Below are positions 56,566 through 64,000 of a DNA stretch of 64,000 nucleotides, piece after piece. The stretch covers positions 1-64,000 of the forward strand of contig MWOU01000108.1 in NCBI GenBank assembly GCA_002025975.1. Reading direction: 5' to 3'. The DNA is from Prochlorococcus sp. HOT208_60m_813B04. GTDB lineage: Bacteria > Cyanobacteriota > Cyanobacteriia > PCC-6307 > Cyanobiaceae. The notes beneath the pieces were generated by a model that saw only the letters and a list, made by a program, of their open reading frames with translations, searched no databases and was not told the origin of the DNA. The stretch's first letter is position 1. Each line of letters starts with the position of its first letter. The translations under genes were made by a program, and so were the position numbers.

Positions 56566-57696
56566 TTAATTCCTTAATTTAGTGTTAAAACATTTTTCAA
56601 CATTAGAAATGATATTTGAATGAATTGATGTAATGTCCGAATCCAGTAATGTTTTATCTTTATCTCTATAAGATAATCTAAATGTATAACTTATATGATC
56701 ATCTCCAAATTTAGTATCTTCAAAAACATCGAGTAAATTTACATCCTCTAAGAGATTTTTTCCTGTTTTTCTTATCTGTGATGTTATTTCGCTAATTAAA
56801 AATTTTTTACTAAAAACAAAATTTATATCCCTTTCCATTTTCGGAACAATTGGGTATTGCTTATATATTGGAATCCATTTATTTTTTCTTGTACTAGCTC
56901 CCAAGAGGCTAGATACATTTATGTTAAATAAATAAACTTTTTTTAATGACTTCTTTTCTAATATTAGTTTGGGATGTATTTCGCCAAAATAACCTGCATC
57001 TTTCCCTTCAATAACTAATTTCGCTGTTCTTCCTGGATGAAGAAAATCAATTGAATCAGTAGGTTTATCCTCAATTTTTATGTTCAAAGATAATAAAGCC
57101 TCCTTTAACTTTCCTCTGGCCTGGTAATAATTAAGATCGTTATCCTTACCAGAATTTATCCATTTTCCAAATTTATTATTACCATAAATCGCACCATTCA
57201 GAACTTCTTCTTGAATGAATTCAGTTTTTTTATAAAAAATATTTCCAATTTCAAATATATAACAACTTGCTTGTCCAGCTTTTATATTACGGTTAACTAT
57301 CTCCAGATGTTCTTTCCAGATATTATCTCTAAGACAACTTGTTTCTAATAATAAAGGATTAGAAATCTTTATAAGTTTTTCATTATCTTCAGGAACAAGA
57401 GAGTAGCTTAGTACCTCGTTAAAACCGTTTTCTATAAAACCATTTTTTACTTTTCTCAATGCCAACTGTTCTGATGATAATTTTCCAGGCTTAATTGGAT
57501 TAGGAAGTTTTAAGTCGAATCTGTCATACCCTATTAATCTCGCTATTTCTTCAATTAAATCTATTTCTCTTATTAAATCATGTGATCTATTAGGAATTAC
57601 TGCTACATCCCAGCCATATTCTTTATTCTTTAAAGTGCAACCTATGAGTTTTAATTTATCAACTATTTCATTATCAGATAAATTTTTTTTTTTCAA
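56566..57696 (-). CDS. pheT: Phenylalanyl-tRNA synthetase beta subunit, C-terminal part (frame 2)
   Basis: C-terminal part of PheT in the shifted frame (about 376 codons, of which the true joining point is near 57685). It contains IPNRSHDLIREIDLIEEIARLIGYD (B5/core boundary), the synthetase-like core DFLHPGRTAKLVI..GEIHPK and the C-terminal anticodon-binding (FDX-ACB) domain (PKMERDINFVF..LDVFED...SYRDKDKTLLDSDI). It needs the N-terminal part below to make a working protein: one extra A in an 11-A tract (T-run at 57683-57693 on the plus strand) breaks the frame. Total length without that base would be 814 aa, as expected for PheT. Confidence 0.85.
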   Translation of the reverse strand: MKKKNLSDNEIVDKLKLIGCTLKNKEYGWDVAVIPNRSHDLIREIDLIEEIARLIGYDRFDLKLPNPIKPGKLSSEQLALRKVKNGFIENGFNEVLSYSLVPEDNEKLIKISNPLLLETSCLRDNIWKEHLEIVNRNIKAGQASCYIFEIGNIFYKKTEFIQEEVLNGAIYGNNKFGKWINSGKDNDLNYYQARGKLKEALLSLNIKIEDKPTDSIDFLHPGRTAKLVIEGKDAGYFGEIHPKLILEKKSLKKVYLFNINVSSLLGASTRKNKWIPIYKQYPIVPKMERDINFVFSKKFLISEITSQIRKTGKNLLEDVNLLDVFEDTKFGDDHISYTFRLSYRDKDKTLLDSDITSIHSNIISNVEKCFNTKLRN

Positions 57697-59011
57697 TTTG
57701 ATCGTTAATTATTAATGGACCAAGAATTTTATGTATTCGATTTCTCCGCAATTTAATAAATATATCCTCATTACTTATTAAATTAGAAGTATTGATGATT
57801 GGTGAATTAATAGAAAAATATTCTTCTAATAGATTAATTGCCCTTGTTACTGCACTTATTGTATTTTTTGAGGAAATCCCTTTTTCATACCTGCTGCTAG
57901 ATTCAGTTCTTATACCAACCGCCTTTGAAGATTTTCTTATGGTAACTGGATTAAAAACAGCGCCTTCGAGGTAAATGGAAGAGGTAGTATTGGTTACAGA
58001 AGTTTCTAAACCGCCTATCACCCCTGCAATAGCTACCGGTTTATCACAACAAGTAATAACTGTTATTTTGTCATTTAAGTCATATTCTTTACCATCTAAG
58101 CAAATAAGGCTTTCATTATCCTTGCCTTTTCTTACAGAGAAATCTTCTGGAGAAACTTCCTTACCAATTAAGTTTGACAGTTTATGTTTATCAAACGCAT
58201 GTAAAGGTTGACCTTGTTCTAAAAGAATATAATTTGTCAAATCAACTAGAAGATTAATAGATTTTATACCTGATTTTTCTATACGGTCTTTAAGCCAAAT
58301 TGGGGATAATTTCTCACCATTTACTCCATCAATGCAGCTTATTGTATAAATGCAATTAGAATCTATAGCCTCAGGACAAAGTTTAATTCCCTTGAGTAAA
58401 TGAATATTATATTTATGGTTTAATTCTGGAAAATTTAAGGTGGATTCTAATAGGGCAGAAATTTCACGGGCTATACCTATAACAGACATTCCGTCAGGTC
58501 TATTAGCTGTAATGGCTAAATCATATATAAAATCATTTAATTGAAGCAAGTCAGACCCTGGACTGCCCAATTCATGTTTTAAGGCTAAATCTTCATCAAT
58601 GATTTCTATCCCTTCGCTAAAGTCCTCTAAACCAAGTTCCTGCAGTGAACATATCATTCCTTCACTCATGACACCTCTAATTTCACTTCTTTTAATAGTT
58701 AAATCAACAGCATTTAATTTCGCGCCGACAACAGCAACATAAACATAAATATTTGGTTTAATATTGCTCGCACCACAGATAATTTGTAAATTCTTTGAAT
58801 TACCAATATCGACTTGGCAGATTGAAAGTTTATCAGATCCTTCGTGTTTTAAAACAGATAATACCTTACCTAAAACAACTCCATTTACATTTTTTGAACA
58901 ATCTTCTAATGATTCAACCTCAAATCCACCAATAGACAATTTCTCAGAGAGATCTTCAGGAGTAGAATTAATTTCTACTAAATTATTCAGCCAATTTTGA
59001 GAAACTTTCAT
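57674..59011 (-). CDS. pheT: Phenylalanyl-tRNA synthetase beta subunit, N-terminal part (frame 1)
   Basis: Starts MKVSQNWLNNLVEI and carries the tRNA-binding-like EMAP domain (LGKVLSVLKHEGSDKLSICQVD), B3/4 editing domain (QGQPLHAFDKHKL, VAIAGVIGG) and beginning of the B5 region (RRNRIHKILGP). The frame ends prematurely just after the poly-A tract (stop TGA at 57674-57676). Joined to the frame 2 part it gives a full PheT. PheT and PheS together charge tRNA-Phe; B3/4 clears mischarged Tyr. The break is either a sequencing artefact, an inactivating mutation (unlikely: essential gene) or tolerated by transcriptional slippage. Confidence 0.9.
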   Translation of the reverse strand: MKVSQNWLNNLVEINSTPEDLSEKLSIGGFEVESLEDCSKNVNGVVLGKVLSVLKHEGSDKLSICQVDIGNSKNLQIICGASNIKPNIYVYVAVVGAKLNAVDLTIKRSEIRGVMSEGMICSLQELGLEDFSEGIEIIDEDLALKHELGSPGSDLLQLNDFIYDLAITANRPDGMSVIGIAREISALLESTLNFPELNHKYNIHLLKGIKLCPEAIDSNCIYTISCIDGVNGEKLSPIWLKDRIEKSGIKSINLLVDLTNYILLEQGQPLHAFDKHKLSNLIGKEVSPEDFSVRKGKDNESLICLDGKEYDLNDKITVITCCDKPVAIAGVIGGLETSVTNTTSSIYLEGAVFNPVTIRKSSKAVGIRTESSSRYEKGISSKNTISAVTRAINLLEEYFSINSPIINTSNLISNEDIFIKLRRNRIHKILGPLIINDQIEKKKFI

Positions 59012-59111
59012 ATATAATTTTAATCAATGATGATAAAAGAAAAGAGGATATCTTCAAAAATGTTTGTTGAAGATGTACAATAGAAAATTATACAATAAAG
59101 CACTAATTAAA

Positions 59112-59306
59112 ATGGCCAAAAAAGGGACAAGAGTTGTAGTGACCCTAGAATGTACTGAAGCTAGGACAAGCACAGACCCTAAAAGATCTAATGGTGTCTC
59201 AAGATATACTACTGAAAAGAATCGTAGAAATACAACTGAAAGATTAGAACTAAAAAAATTTAATCCTCATTTAAATAGAATGACAATTCACAAAGAAATT
59301 AAGTAA
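59112..59306 (+). CDS. rpmG: 50S ribosomal protein L33
   Basis: 64 aa from ATG 59112 ([17 protein letters not shown]); an in-frame ATG at 59064 adds a non-conserved leader. [40 protein letters not shown] is the L33 signature. No paired CXXC, so the zinc-free form. Divergent from pheT; rpsR follows 17 nt later. Confidence 0.95.
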   Translation: MAKKGTRVVVTLECTEARTSTDPKRSNGVSRYTTEKNRRNTTERLELKKFNPHLNRMTIHKEIK

Positions 59307-59323
59307 TCAAATCAAGTTAAATC

Positions 59324-59545
59324 ATGCCTAATTCAATTTTTAAGAAACAATTATCACCTATCAAACCTGGAGATCCTATTGACTATAAGGATGTAGAATT
59401 ACTAAAAAAATTCATAACTGAGAGGGGCAAAATTCTACCAAGAAGGATGACAGGTTTAACCTCTAAGCAACAAAGAGATCTTACATTAGCTGTAAAGAGA
59501 GCCAGAATTGTAGCTCTTTTACCCTTCGTAAATCCTGAAGGATAA
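59324..59545 (+). CDS. rpsR: 30S ribosomal protein S18
   Basis: 73 aa; binds 16S rRNA near the platform with S6. [50 protein letters not shown] is diagnostic. Follows rpmG as in many cyanobacteria, and is followed by the RNase II-type gene. Confidence 0.97.
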   Translation: MPNSIFKKQLSPIKPGDPIDYKDVELLKKFITERGKILPRRMTGLTSKQQRDLTLAVKRARIVALLPFVNPEG

Positions 59546-59590
59546 TTTCATATTGAATATAGTTGGCACTATAATTAATACCTCAAATAT

Positions 59591-60775
59591 TTGAAAGATT
59601 TAACTAATTTAAAAACATATATTATTGACTCTGATGATCCACATGAGGTTGACGACGCTGTTTCATTAGAAATAAAAGAAGGAAATAAAAAGATTTTATG
59701 GATACATATTAGTAATCCATGCAAACTCTTTTTGCATGACTCTAATATTGATTTAAATGCAAGAAAGAGAAATAGCAGTTTATATTTAACTGATAAATAT
59801 GTCCCAATGCTACCTAAAGATATTCTTGAAAAGGCAAATCTAGCTCAAAATAAAGTTTCAGAAACTATTAGTGCAGCAATAGAATTCAATGACAATGGAT
59901 CAATAAATAATTATGAAATAACTGAAGCAATAATAAAACCAAAATATCAATTAACATATGAAGATGCAAATGAAATATTAGAATTAGAGCCTAAAGAAGA
60001 AATAGAATTAATTGAAATTAAAAATTTATTAGAAATAAGCATTACATTTAGAAAGAGACAAGGAGCAATTATTTTTGAAAGTCCTAACAGTAAAGTTAAA
60101 TTATATAAGGATAAGATTGTCCTTAATAAATTAGAGAAAACTATTTCACAAATAATAGTTGCAGAATCAATGATATTGATGGGTTATGTAACAAGTTTAT
60201 TTATGGATAAATATAATTTAGCAGCTGCATTTAGGATTCAGAAATTAAATTGTAATCCATCTGAAATACTTAATAGATATAATGATAGTGATATTAAATA
60301 TATAATTTTAAAACAATATATGGGAAGAAGTTATATAACTACTAAGCCAGGAATCCATGAATCATTAGGCCTCAAAATGTATGTACAATGCACTTCACCA
60401 TTAAGAAGATATCTAGATTTGATTATACAAAGGCAAGTATATAACAAAATTAATAATTACGAACTTCTAAGTAAAGATTCAGTCTCTAAGATTATTGATT
60501 ATTCAAAGATCAAACAATCAGAGAATAATAATATTTTTAGAAATGATAAATTTAAGTTTTTAACATTATTTTTTAAGAATGAAAATAAACCTTCTTATAA
60601 AATAATTTTTGTCAAGTGGATTAATCATAAAAAAAATATTGCTTTAGTTTATTTTCCAGATTATTCTCTAGAAATACTTATTACTCTTTTTGTATCAATA
60701 GAAATATATAGTAATAAAATTTATAAAGTTAAATATATTATAAATGATAGTAATCTTTTAGAGTTTATTTATTAA
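59591..60775 (+). CDS. RNase II/R-type exoribonuclease (RNB domain)
   Basis: 394 aa from TTG 59591. The RNB catalytic motif is DSDDPHEVDDAVSLEI at residues ~14-29 (acidic metal ligands), and the arginine-containing TSPLRRYLDLIIQRQV is near residue 277. The C terminus lacks a recognisable S1 domain and the N-terminal cold-shock domains are also absent, so this is a compact form of the family. It degrades RNA 3'-5' processively. Genes rpsR and metG flank it on the same strand. Confidence 0.85.
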   Translation: MKDLTNLKTYIIDSDDPHEVDDAVSLEIKEGNKKILWIHISNPCKLFLHDSNIDLNARKRNSSLYLTDKYVPMLPKDILEKANLAQNKVSETISAAIEFNDNGSINNYEITEAIIKPKYQLTYEDANEILELEPKEEIELIEIKNLLEISITFRKRQGAIIFESPNSKVKLYKDKIVLNKLEKTISQIIVAESMILMGYVTSLFMDKYNLAAAFRIQKLNCNPSEILNRYNDSDIKYIILKQYMGRSYITTKPGIHESLGLKMYVQCTSPLRRYLDLIIQRQVYNKINNYELLSKDSVSKIIDYSKIKQSENNNIFRNDKFKFLTLFFKNENKPSYKIIFVKWINHKKNIALVYFPDYSLEILITLFVSIEIYSNKIYKVKYIINDSNLLEFIY

Positions 60776-60843
60776 TAAAATAATTAATATAATAAGTAGT
60801 TATTAGTTAGAAAAATATCTGTTAGTATTAGTAAAAAAGCTTT

Positions 60844-62388
60844 ATGACTTTTGTCATTACTACCCCTTTATATTATGTTAATGATAAACCTCATTTAGGA
60901 AGTGTATATACAACAATAATTTGTGACTCAATAGCTAGGTATAAAAGGCTTGCAGGTGAAGATGTTATTTTCATTACTGGTGTTGATGAACATGGATTAA
61001 AAATACAAAGAACAGCTAATGAAAAGGGTATTGAACCAAAATTACATTGTGATGAAATTTCAGAAGTCTTTAATAATAATTGGAAAAATTGGAATATATC
61101 CTTTGATAAATTTATAAGGACAAGCTCAAAAAATCATGAATTTGTTGTTAATGAATTTTATGAAAAAGTAAAAGCATCAGATGATATCTATATGGGTGTT
61201 CAAAAAGGGTGGTATTGTGTCGGTTGTGAAGAATTTAAAGATAATCCAGAAAATTCATCAACATACAAATGCCCCATACATCAAAAAAATCTTGAATGGA
61301 AAAATGAAGAGAATCTCTTTTTTAGGCTTTCGAAGTATCAACAAGAAATTGAGAACATAATCAACGAACCTTCATTTATAGAGCCAATAGAAAGAAGGAA
61401 TGAAATTATAAATTTTGTTTCTAGAGGTTTAAAGGATTTTTCAATTTCAAGAACAAATGTCTCTTGGGGAATTCCTGTGCCTGGTTACGATAAACATACT
61501 TTTTATGTATGGTTTGATGCGTTACTTGGATATGTAAGTGCCATTAGTTCTGATGCGACGGATTCTTCATTGAAAAAATCAATCAATGGAGGATGGCCAG
61601 CTGATGTTCATTTAATTGGTAAAGATATACTGAGGTTTCATGCTGTATATTGGCCTGCAATGCTCATTTCTGCTGATATGAAAGTTCCAAAAAAAGTTTT
61701 TGGACATGGGTTTCTTACTAGAGAGGGGCAAAAAATGGGTAAGAGTTTGGGAAATGTACTCGACCCTGATTTATTGCTTTCAAAATATGGAAATGATCCT
61801 GTAAGATGGTACCTTATTAAAGACATATCATTGGGGAATGATGGAGATTTTCAAGATAAAAGATTTGTTGACATTATCAATAATGATTTAGCTAATACAA
61901 TTGGTAATTTACTAAATAGAACATCATCAATGTCTAGAAAATGGTTTGATAATAAGGTTCCAAATAATGAAAAATTTTTAAGTGAAAATAAATTAGAGAA
62001 TTATGCCAAAATTGCAGTTGAAAACTATATTCATAACTTTGATATCTACAAATTAGATCTTGCAGCTAATGAAGTGCTTAGCCTAGCAATTAATACAAAT
62101 TTGTATTTGAATGATAATCAGCCATGGATGTTAATAAAAGAGAAAGATAATTTACCTCAAGTTAAAGAAATTATTTATAACGTATTAGAAAGTATTCGAA
62201 TAATAGGATTATTATTACTACCTTTATTGCCCGAATTATCAACAAAAATTAATGAACAACTTGGGTCTATATACAGGGAAGAAATTGGTTGGAAAAAACA
62301 ATTAAGTTGGGGATTACTTGTTAGTAACTCAAGTCTTCCCAAACCCACTCCAATCATAAATAAACTGGAGTATGACCAACATTTATAA
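60844..62388 (+). CDS. metG: Methionyl-tRNA synthetase
   Basis: 514 aa class I synthetase. HIGH is in DKPHLGSVYTT, KMSKS in GQKMGKSLGN, and a zinc-like cysteine set lies in WYCVGCEEF..YKCPIH. It charges initiator and elongator tRNA-Met. No C-terminal dimerisation EMAP domain is present, as in several cyanobacteria. Overlaps the LptC gene by 17 nt. Confidence 0.97.
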   Translation: MTFVITTPLYYVNDKPHLGSVYTTIICDSIARYKRLAGEDVIFITGVDEHGLKIQRTANEKGIEPKLHCDEISEVFNNNWKNWNISFDKFIRTSSKNHEFVVNEFYEKVKASDDIYMGVQKGWYCVGCEEFKDNPENSSTYKCPIHQKNLEWKNEENLFFRLSKYQQEIENIINEPSFIEPIERRNEIINFVSRGLKDFSISRTNVSWGIPVPGYDKHTFYVWFDALLGYVSAISSDATDSSLKKSINGGWPADVHLIGKDILRFHAVYWPAMLISADMKVPKKVFGHGFLTREGQKMGKSLGNVLDPDLLLSKYGNDPVRWYLIKDISLGNDGDFQDKRFVDIINNDLANTIGNLLNRTSSMSRKWFDNKVPNNEKFLSENKLENYAKIAVENYIHNFDIYKLDLAANEVLSLAINTNLYLNDNQPWMLIKEKDNLPQVKEIIYNVLESIRIIGLLLLPLLPELSTKINEQLGSIYREEIGWKKQLSWGLLVSNSSLPKPTPIINKLEYDQHL

Positions 62389-62998
62389 ATTAATAATTTT
62401 CTTTCTATTTTTTATGTTTGGTTGTTCCCCAAATGTAATTGAAGAAAATAAAGTAACACAAAAAATAGCAAATCTAGATATGAACATTTTCTCTCAAAAA
62501 GGAGATAAACTATATTCTATTATGAGTCCAGAATCAAGTTATAACAATATAAAATTAAAATTTGAATCAAAAAATCCTATAATAAAAATATTTAAGGGCG
62601 AAGAAGCTAAATATAATATTAGATCAAAAGAATCTACATTATCAAACAATAATAAGCTCCTTAAAATGAAAGGGGATGTTAAATTAAAAATATTTGATGA
62701 AGATGAAGATGTTTTATATGCAGATAATTTTATTTGGAATACAGAAGAGACTAATTATTTGTTGGAAGGAAATATAAGATTTGAAAATCTAAATATTATC
62801 TTAAATTCATCAAAAGCTATAATGGGTTCAAACAATATAATTGAATTTTTTAGTCCAGTCGAATATATAATTAAAAATAATAGGAATAACAAGAATAGAT
62901 ATGAAACAAATTCAGAAAATGCCTACTATGATTTAGAGACTGAATCCGTAAGTTTTAAAGCAATAGATAAAAGAGTTAAATCAATTATTTATTTTTAA
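62372..62998 (+). CDS. lptC: LptC-like LPS export lipoprotein
   Basis: 208 aa. N-terminal lipoprotein signal with lipobox FMFGC (lipidated Cys near residue 18), which would be processed by LspA. The body is beta-rich with repeated LKMKGDVKLKIFDED, YADNFIWN and LLEGNIRFEN segments, typical of the LptC/OstA-like beta-jellyroll that bridges LptB2FG to LptA. It relays lipopolysaccharide through the periplasm. Starts inside the metG end (17-nt overlap) and its stop overlaps the CCB gene stop by 4 nt. Confidence 0.82.
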   Translation: MTNIYKLIIFFLFFMFGCSPNVIEENKVTQKIANLDMNIFSQKGDKLYSIMSPESSYNNIKLKFESKNPIIKIFKGEEAKYNIRSKESTLSNNNKLLKMKGDVKLKIFDEDEDVLYADNFIWNTEETNYLLEGNIRFENLNIILNSSKAIMGSNNIIEFFSPVEYIIKNNRNNKNRYETNSENAYYDLETESVSFKAIDKRVKSIIYF

Positions 62999-63621
62999 AT
63001 ATTATATTTTAAAAAAATATTATTAATTTTCTTTGACCAATTATTTATCCATTTTTCATCAGACTTTGTAAAACATTTAGAACTCCAGCCTCCTATCAAA
63101 ATAAAAGCTTTGCTATTTATAGGTACAATTAAAATAGATGGAATATCCACACAAAAATTAAAAAATTCATCTCTTCCTGGATAAAATTTTGTGTTTGCTA
63201 GTGATATTAGTTTCATATCTTTTATTGATCTCAGACAAGTTGCTCCAGGTTTAAACTCATTACTTGACGTAATTCCTCTTCTTAATATATTTACGCCATC
63301 ATTATGGATTAATATTGCTGCGGCTGCAGTAGAAGTTAATATCGTTTCAGAACCCCATGCAAGTTCATCAATAACATCATCAGGAATATTTTTATCGAAG
63401 AGAAACTTATTTTCTCCTTTTAAAGCAGCTTTCTCACCAGCTAAAGGTTCAAATTGTCTAAATAAAAAACCTATCAAAATAATAATTAATGAAGCTATTG
63501 CAGCTAGCACTTGTGCTCTTTCAAGCTCAGGAGTGATTGTTTCTATTGAAATAAAATTTGCTATCTGGAAAATAAAAAGTATTGCACCGACTAATATTAA
63601 AGATTTCCCATTGAATCCCAT
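62995..63621 (-). CDS. Cofactor assembly of complex C subunit B (CCB2/CCB4-like)
   Basis: 208 aa with two N-terminal hydrophobic helices (~10-30 and ~40-55) and a soluble domain. I recognise the LILVGAILFIFQIANFISIE..TPELERAQVLAA start and FRQFEPLAGEKAALKG as the cyanobacterial/plastid CCB2/CCB4-like family, which attaches the covalent haem ci to cytochrome b6. The C-terminal GRDEFFNFCVDIPSILIVPI is also conserved in the family. Role inferred from the family; fits the photosynthetic host. Confidence 0.8.
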   Translation of the reverse strand: MGFNGKSLILVGAILFIFQIANFISIETITPELERAQVLAAIASLIIILIGFLFRQFEPLAGEKAALKGENKFLFDKNIPDDVIDELAWGSETILTSTAAAAILIHNDGVNILRRGITSSNEFKPGATCLRSIKDMKLISLANTKFYPGRDEFFNFCVDIPSILIVPINSKAFILIGGWSSKCFTKSDEKWINNWSKKINNIFLKYNI

Positions 63622-63732
63622 ATTTTAAATATGTTATTTCTAATTAAATTATGCAAATATTATATTGTTTAGTACATTTAAAATTACTCAAACATATGGT
63701 TTTTAATATATAATTAATCAAAACCTCATAAA

Positions 63733-64000
63733 ATGAAACTAATCATCAATAAATATATATTTTCTTTTATCTTTACTGGCTTAATTTTTATTATCATCCC
63801 CTCGGCTACATACGCATATGAAATTAGTATCATAAATAAATATTTTGGTATAACTCAACAGAAGACTGTTATAAATTACGAAAAAAGTCAGCCATCATCT
63901 ATTGACAACCCTGTAGTGGATCCAAATTTTAACACTATGAGATCAAAAGATACTGAGAGTTCAACTGCTACATATATAGTTATAGGTTTGTTGATTGCTG
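63733..64000 (+). CDS. Exported/membrane protein, 5' part (3' end outside window)
   Basis: Starts ATG 63733 and runs open to the window end (89 codons visible). A clear signal peptide (basic MKLIINKY, hydrophobic core, ending SATYAYE; cleavage near residue 28) is followed by a polar Asn/Ser/Gln-rich segment and a hydrophobic helix beginning TATYIVIGLLIA at the edge. No family recognised. A 111-bp gap separates it from the divergent complex C assembly gene. Confidence 0.6.
   Translation, partial: MKLIINKYIFSFIFTGLIFIIIPSATYAYEISIINKYFGITQQKTVINYEKSQPSSIDNPVVDPNFNTMRSKDTESSTATYIVIGLLIA

Noticed and set aside
59064-59111. Upstream start for L33
   Set aside because: Adds a non-conserved leader; MAKKGTR at 59112 is the normal L33 start.
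63191-63628. 145-aa plus-strand open frame
   Set aside because: Antisense to the complex C assembly gene, with no protein-like features beyond that.

Overview
This 64 kb window is chromosomal DNA from a small-genome, very AT-rich marine picocyanobacterium, almost certainly Prochlorococcus of a high-light clade. The reasons are the low GC, very short intergenic gaps, many end-overlapping genes, and cyanobacterial markers: psaK, hemJ, a GUN4-domain protein, a complex C (cytochrome b6 haem) assembly factor, a pyruvate kinase with an extra swivelling domain, the dnaK2 chaperone, and the DUF3110, DUF1995, DUF2237, DUF2499 and DUF3593 families. There are no rRNAs, phage genes, insertion sequences or CRISPR arrays. 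Nearly everything is core housekeeping; the only accessory-looking stretch is about 54.5-56.6 kb.

Layout. 1-2.5 kb: bioY (cut by the window edge), lspA, a membrane GTPase, and an unlisted 43-aa membrane protein gene on the other strand. 2.5-8.7 kb: a divergent group II PLP decarboxylase, tadA, a serine/alanine-glyoxylate aminotransferase, then glnA behind a clear NtcA-type promoter and before a strong terminator, a methyltransferase and a small conserved gene. 8.7-18 kb: an RsbW-like ATPase, a GUN4 protein, a truncated remnant of tRNA 2-selenouridine synthase (mnmH), an ABC permease overlapping pyk, a MazG-like gene, yggT, scpB (its reading frame runs far upstream of the first usable start codon), ilvA and dxs. 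18-24.3 kb: a minus-strand run of psaK, DUF3593, DUF2499, a PrxQ-like peroxiredoxin, rpmB, htpG, hisZ, an inositol-phosphatase-family gene and a ferredoxin. 24.3-28.4 kb: tRNA-Ser(GGA), dnaK2-dnaJ (overlapping), DUF3110 and a cyclophilin.

28.4-44.6 kb: ribBA, argC, purN, pgi, leuS, then a tightly coupled plus-strand series (dapF, cysteine desulfurase, DUF1995, a PBP4-type carboxypeptidase), coaD, a flavin reductase, uvrC, hemJ and a PHP phosphoesterase. 44.6-54.5 kb: cobN, ilvE, B12-dependent metH, a small acidic protein, DUF2237 and an Ap4A phosphorylase. 54.5-56.6 kb: an unlisted 55-aa gene, an unusual ribbon-helix-helix/J-domain fusion, three copies of a 40-45 bp AT-rich repeat and a small secreted protein. 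56.6-64 kb: pheT, split into two frames at an 11-A tract, then rpmG, rpsR, an RNase II-type gene, metG, lptC, a complex C assembly factor, and the start of a secreted/membrane protein cut by the window end.

The points most worth checking are the pheT poly-A frameshift, the scpB start without ATG/GTG/TTG, the mnmH remnant, the repeat family around 55.8-56.55 kb, the RHH/J-domain fusion, and two small genes (43 and 55 aa) that automated calling may miss. I saw no obviously new multi-gene system.
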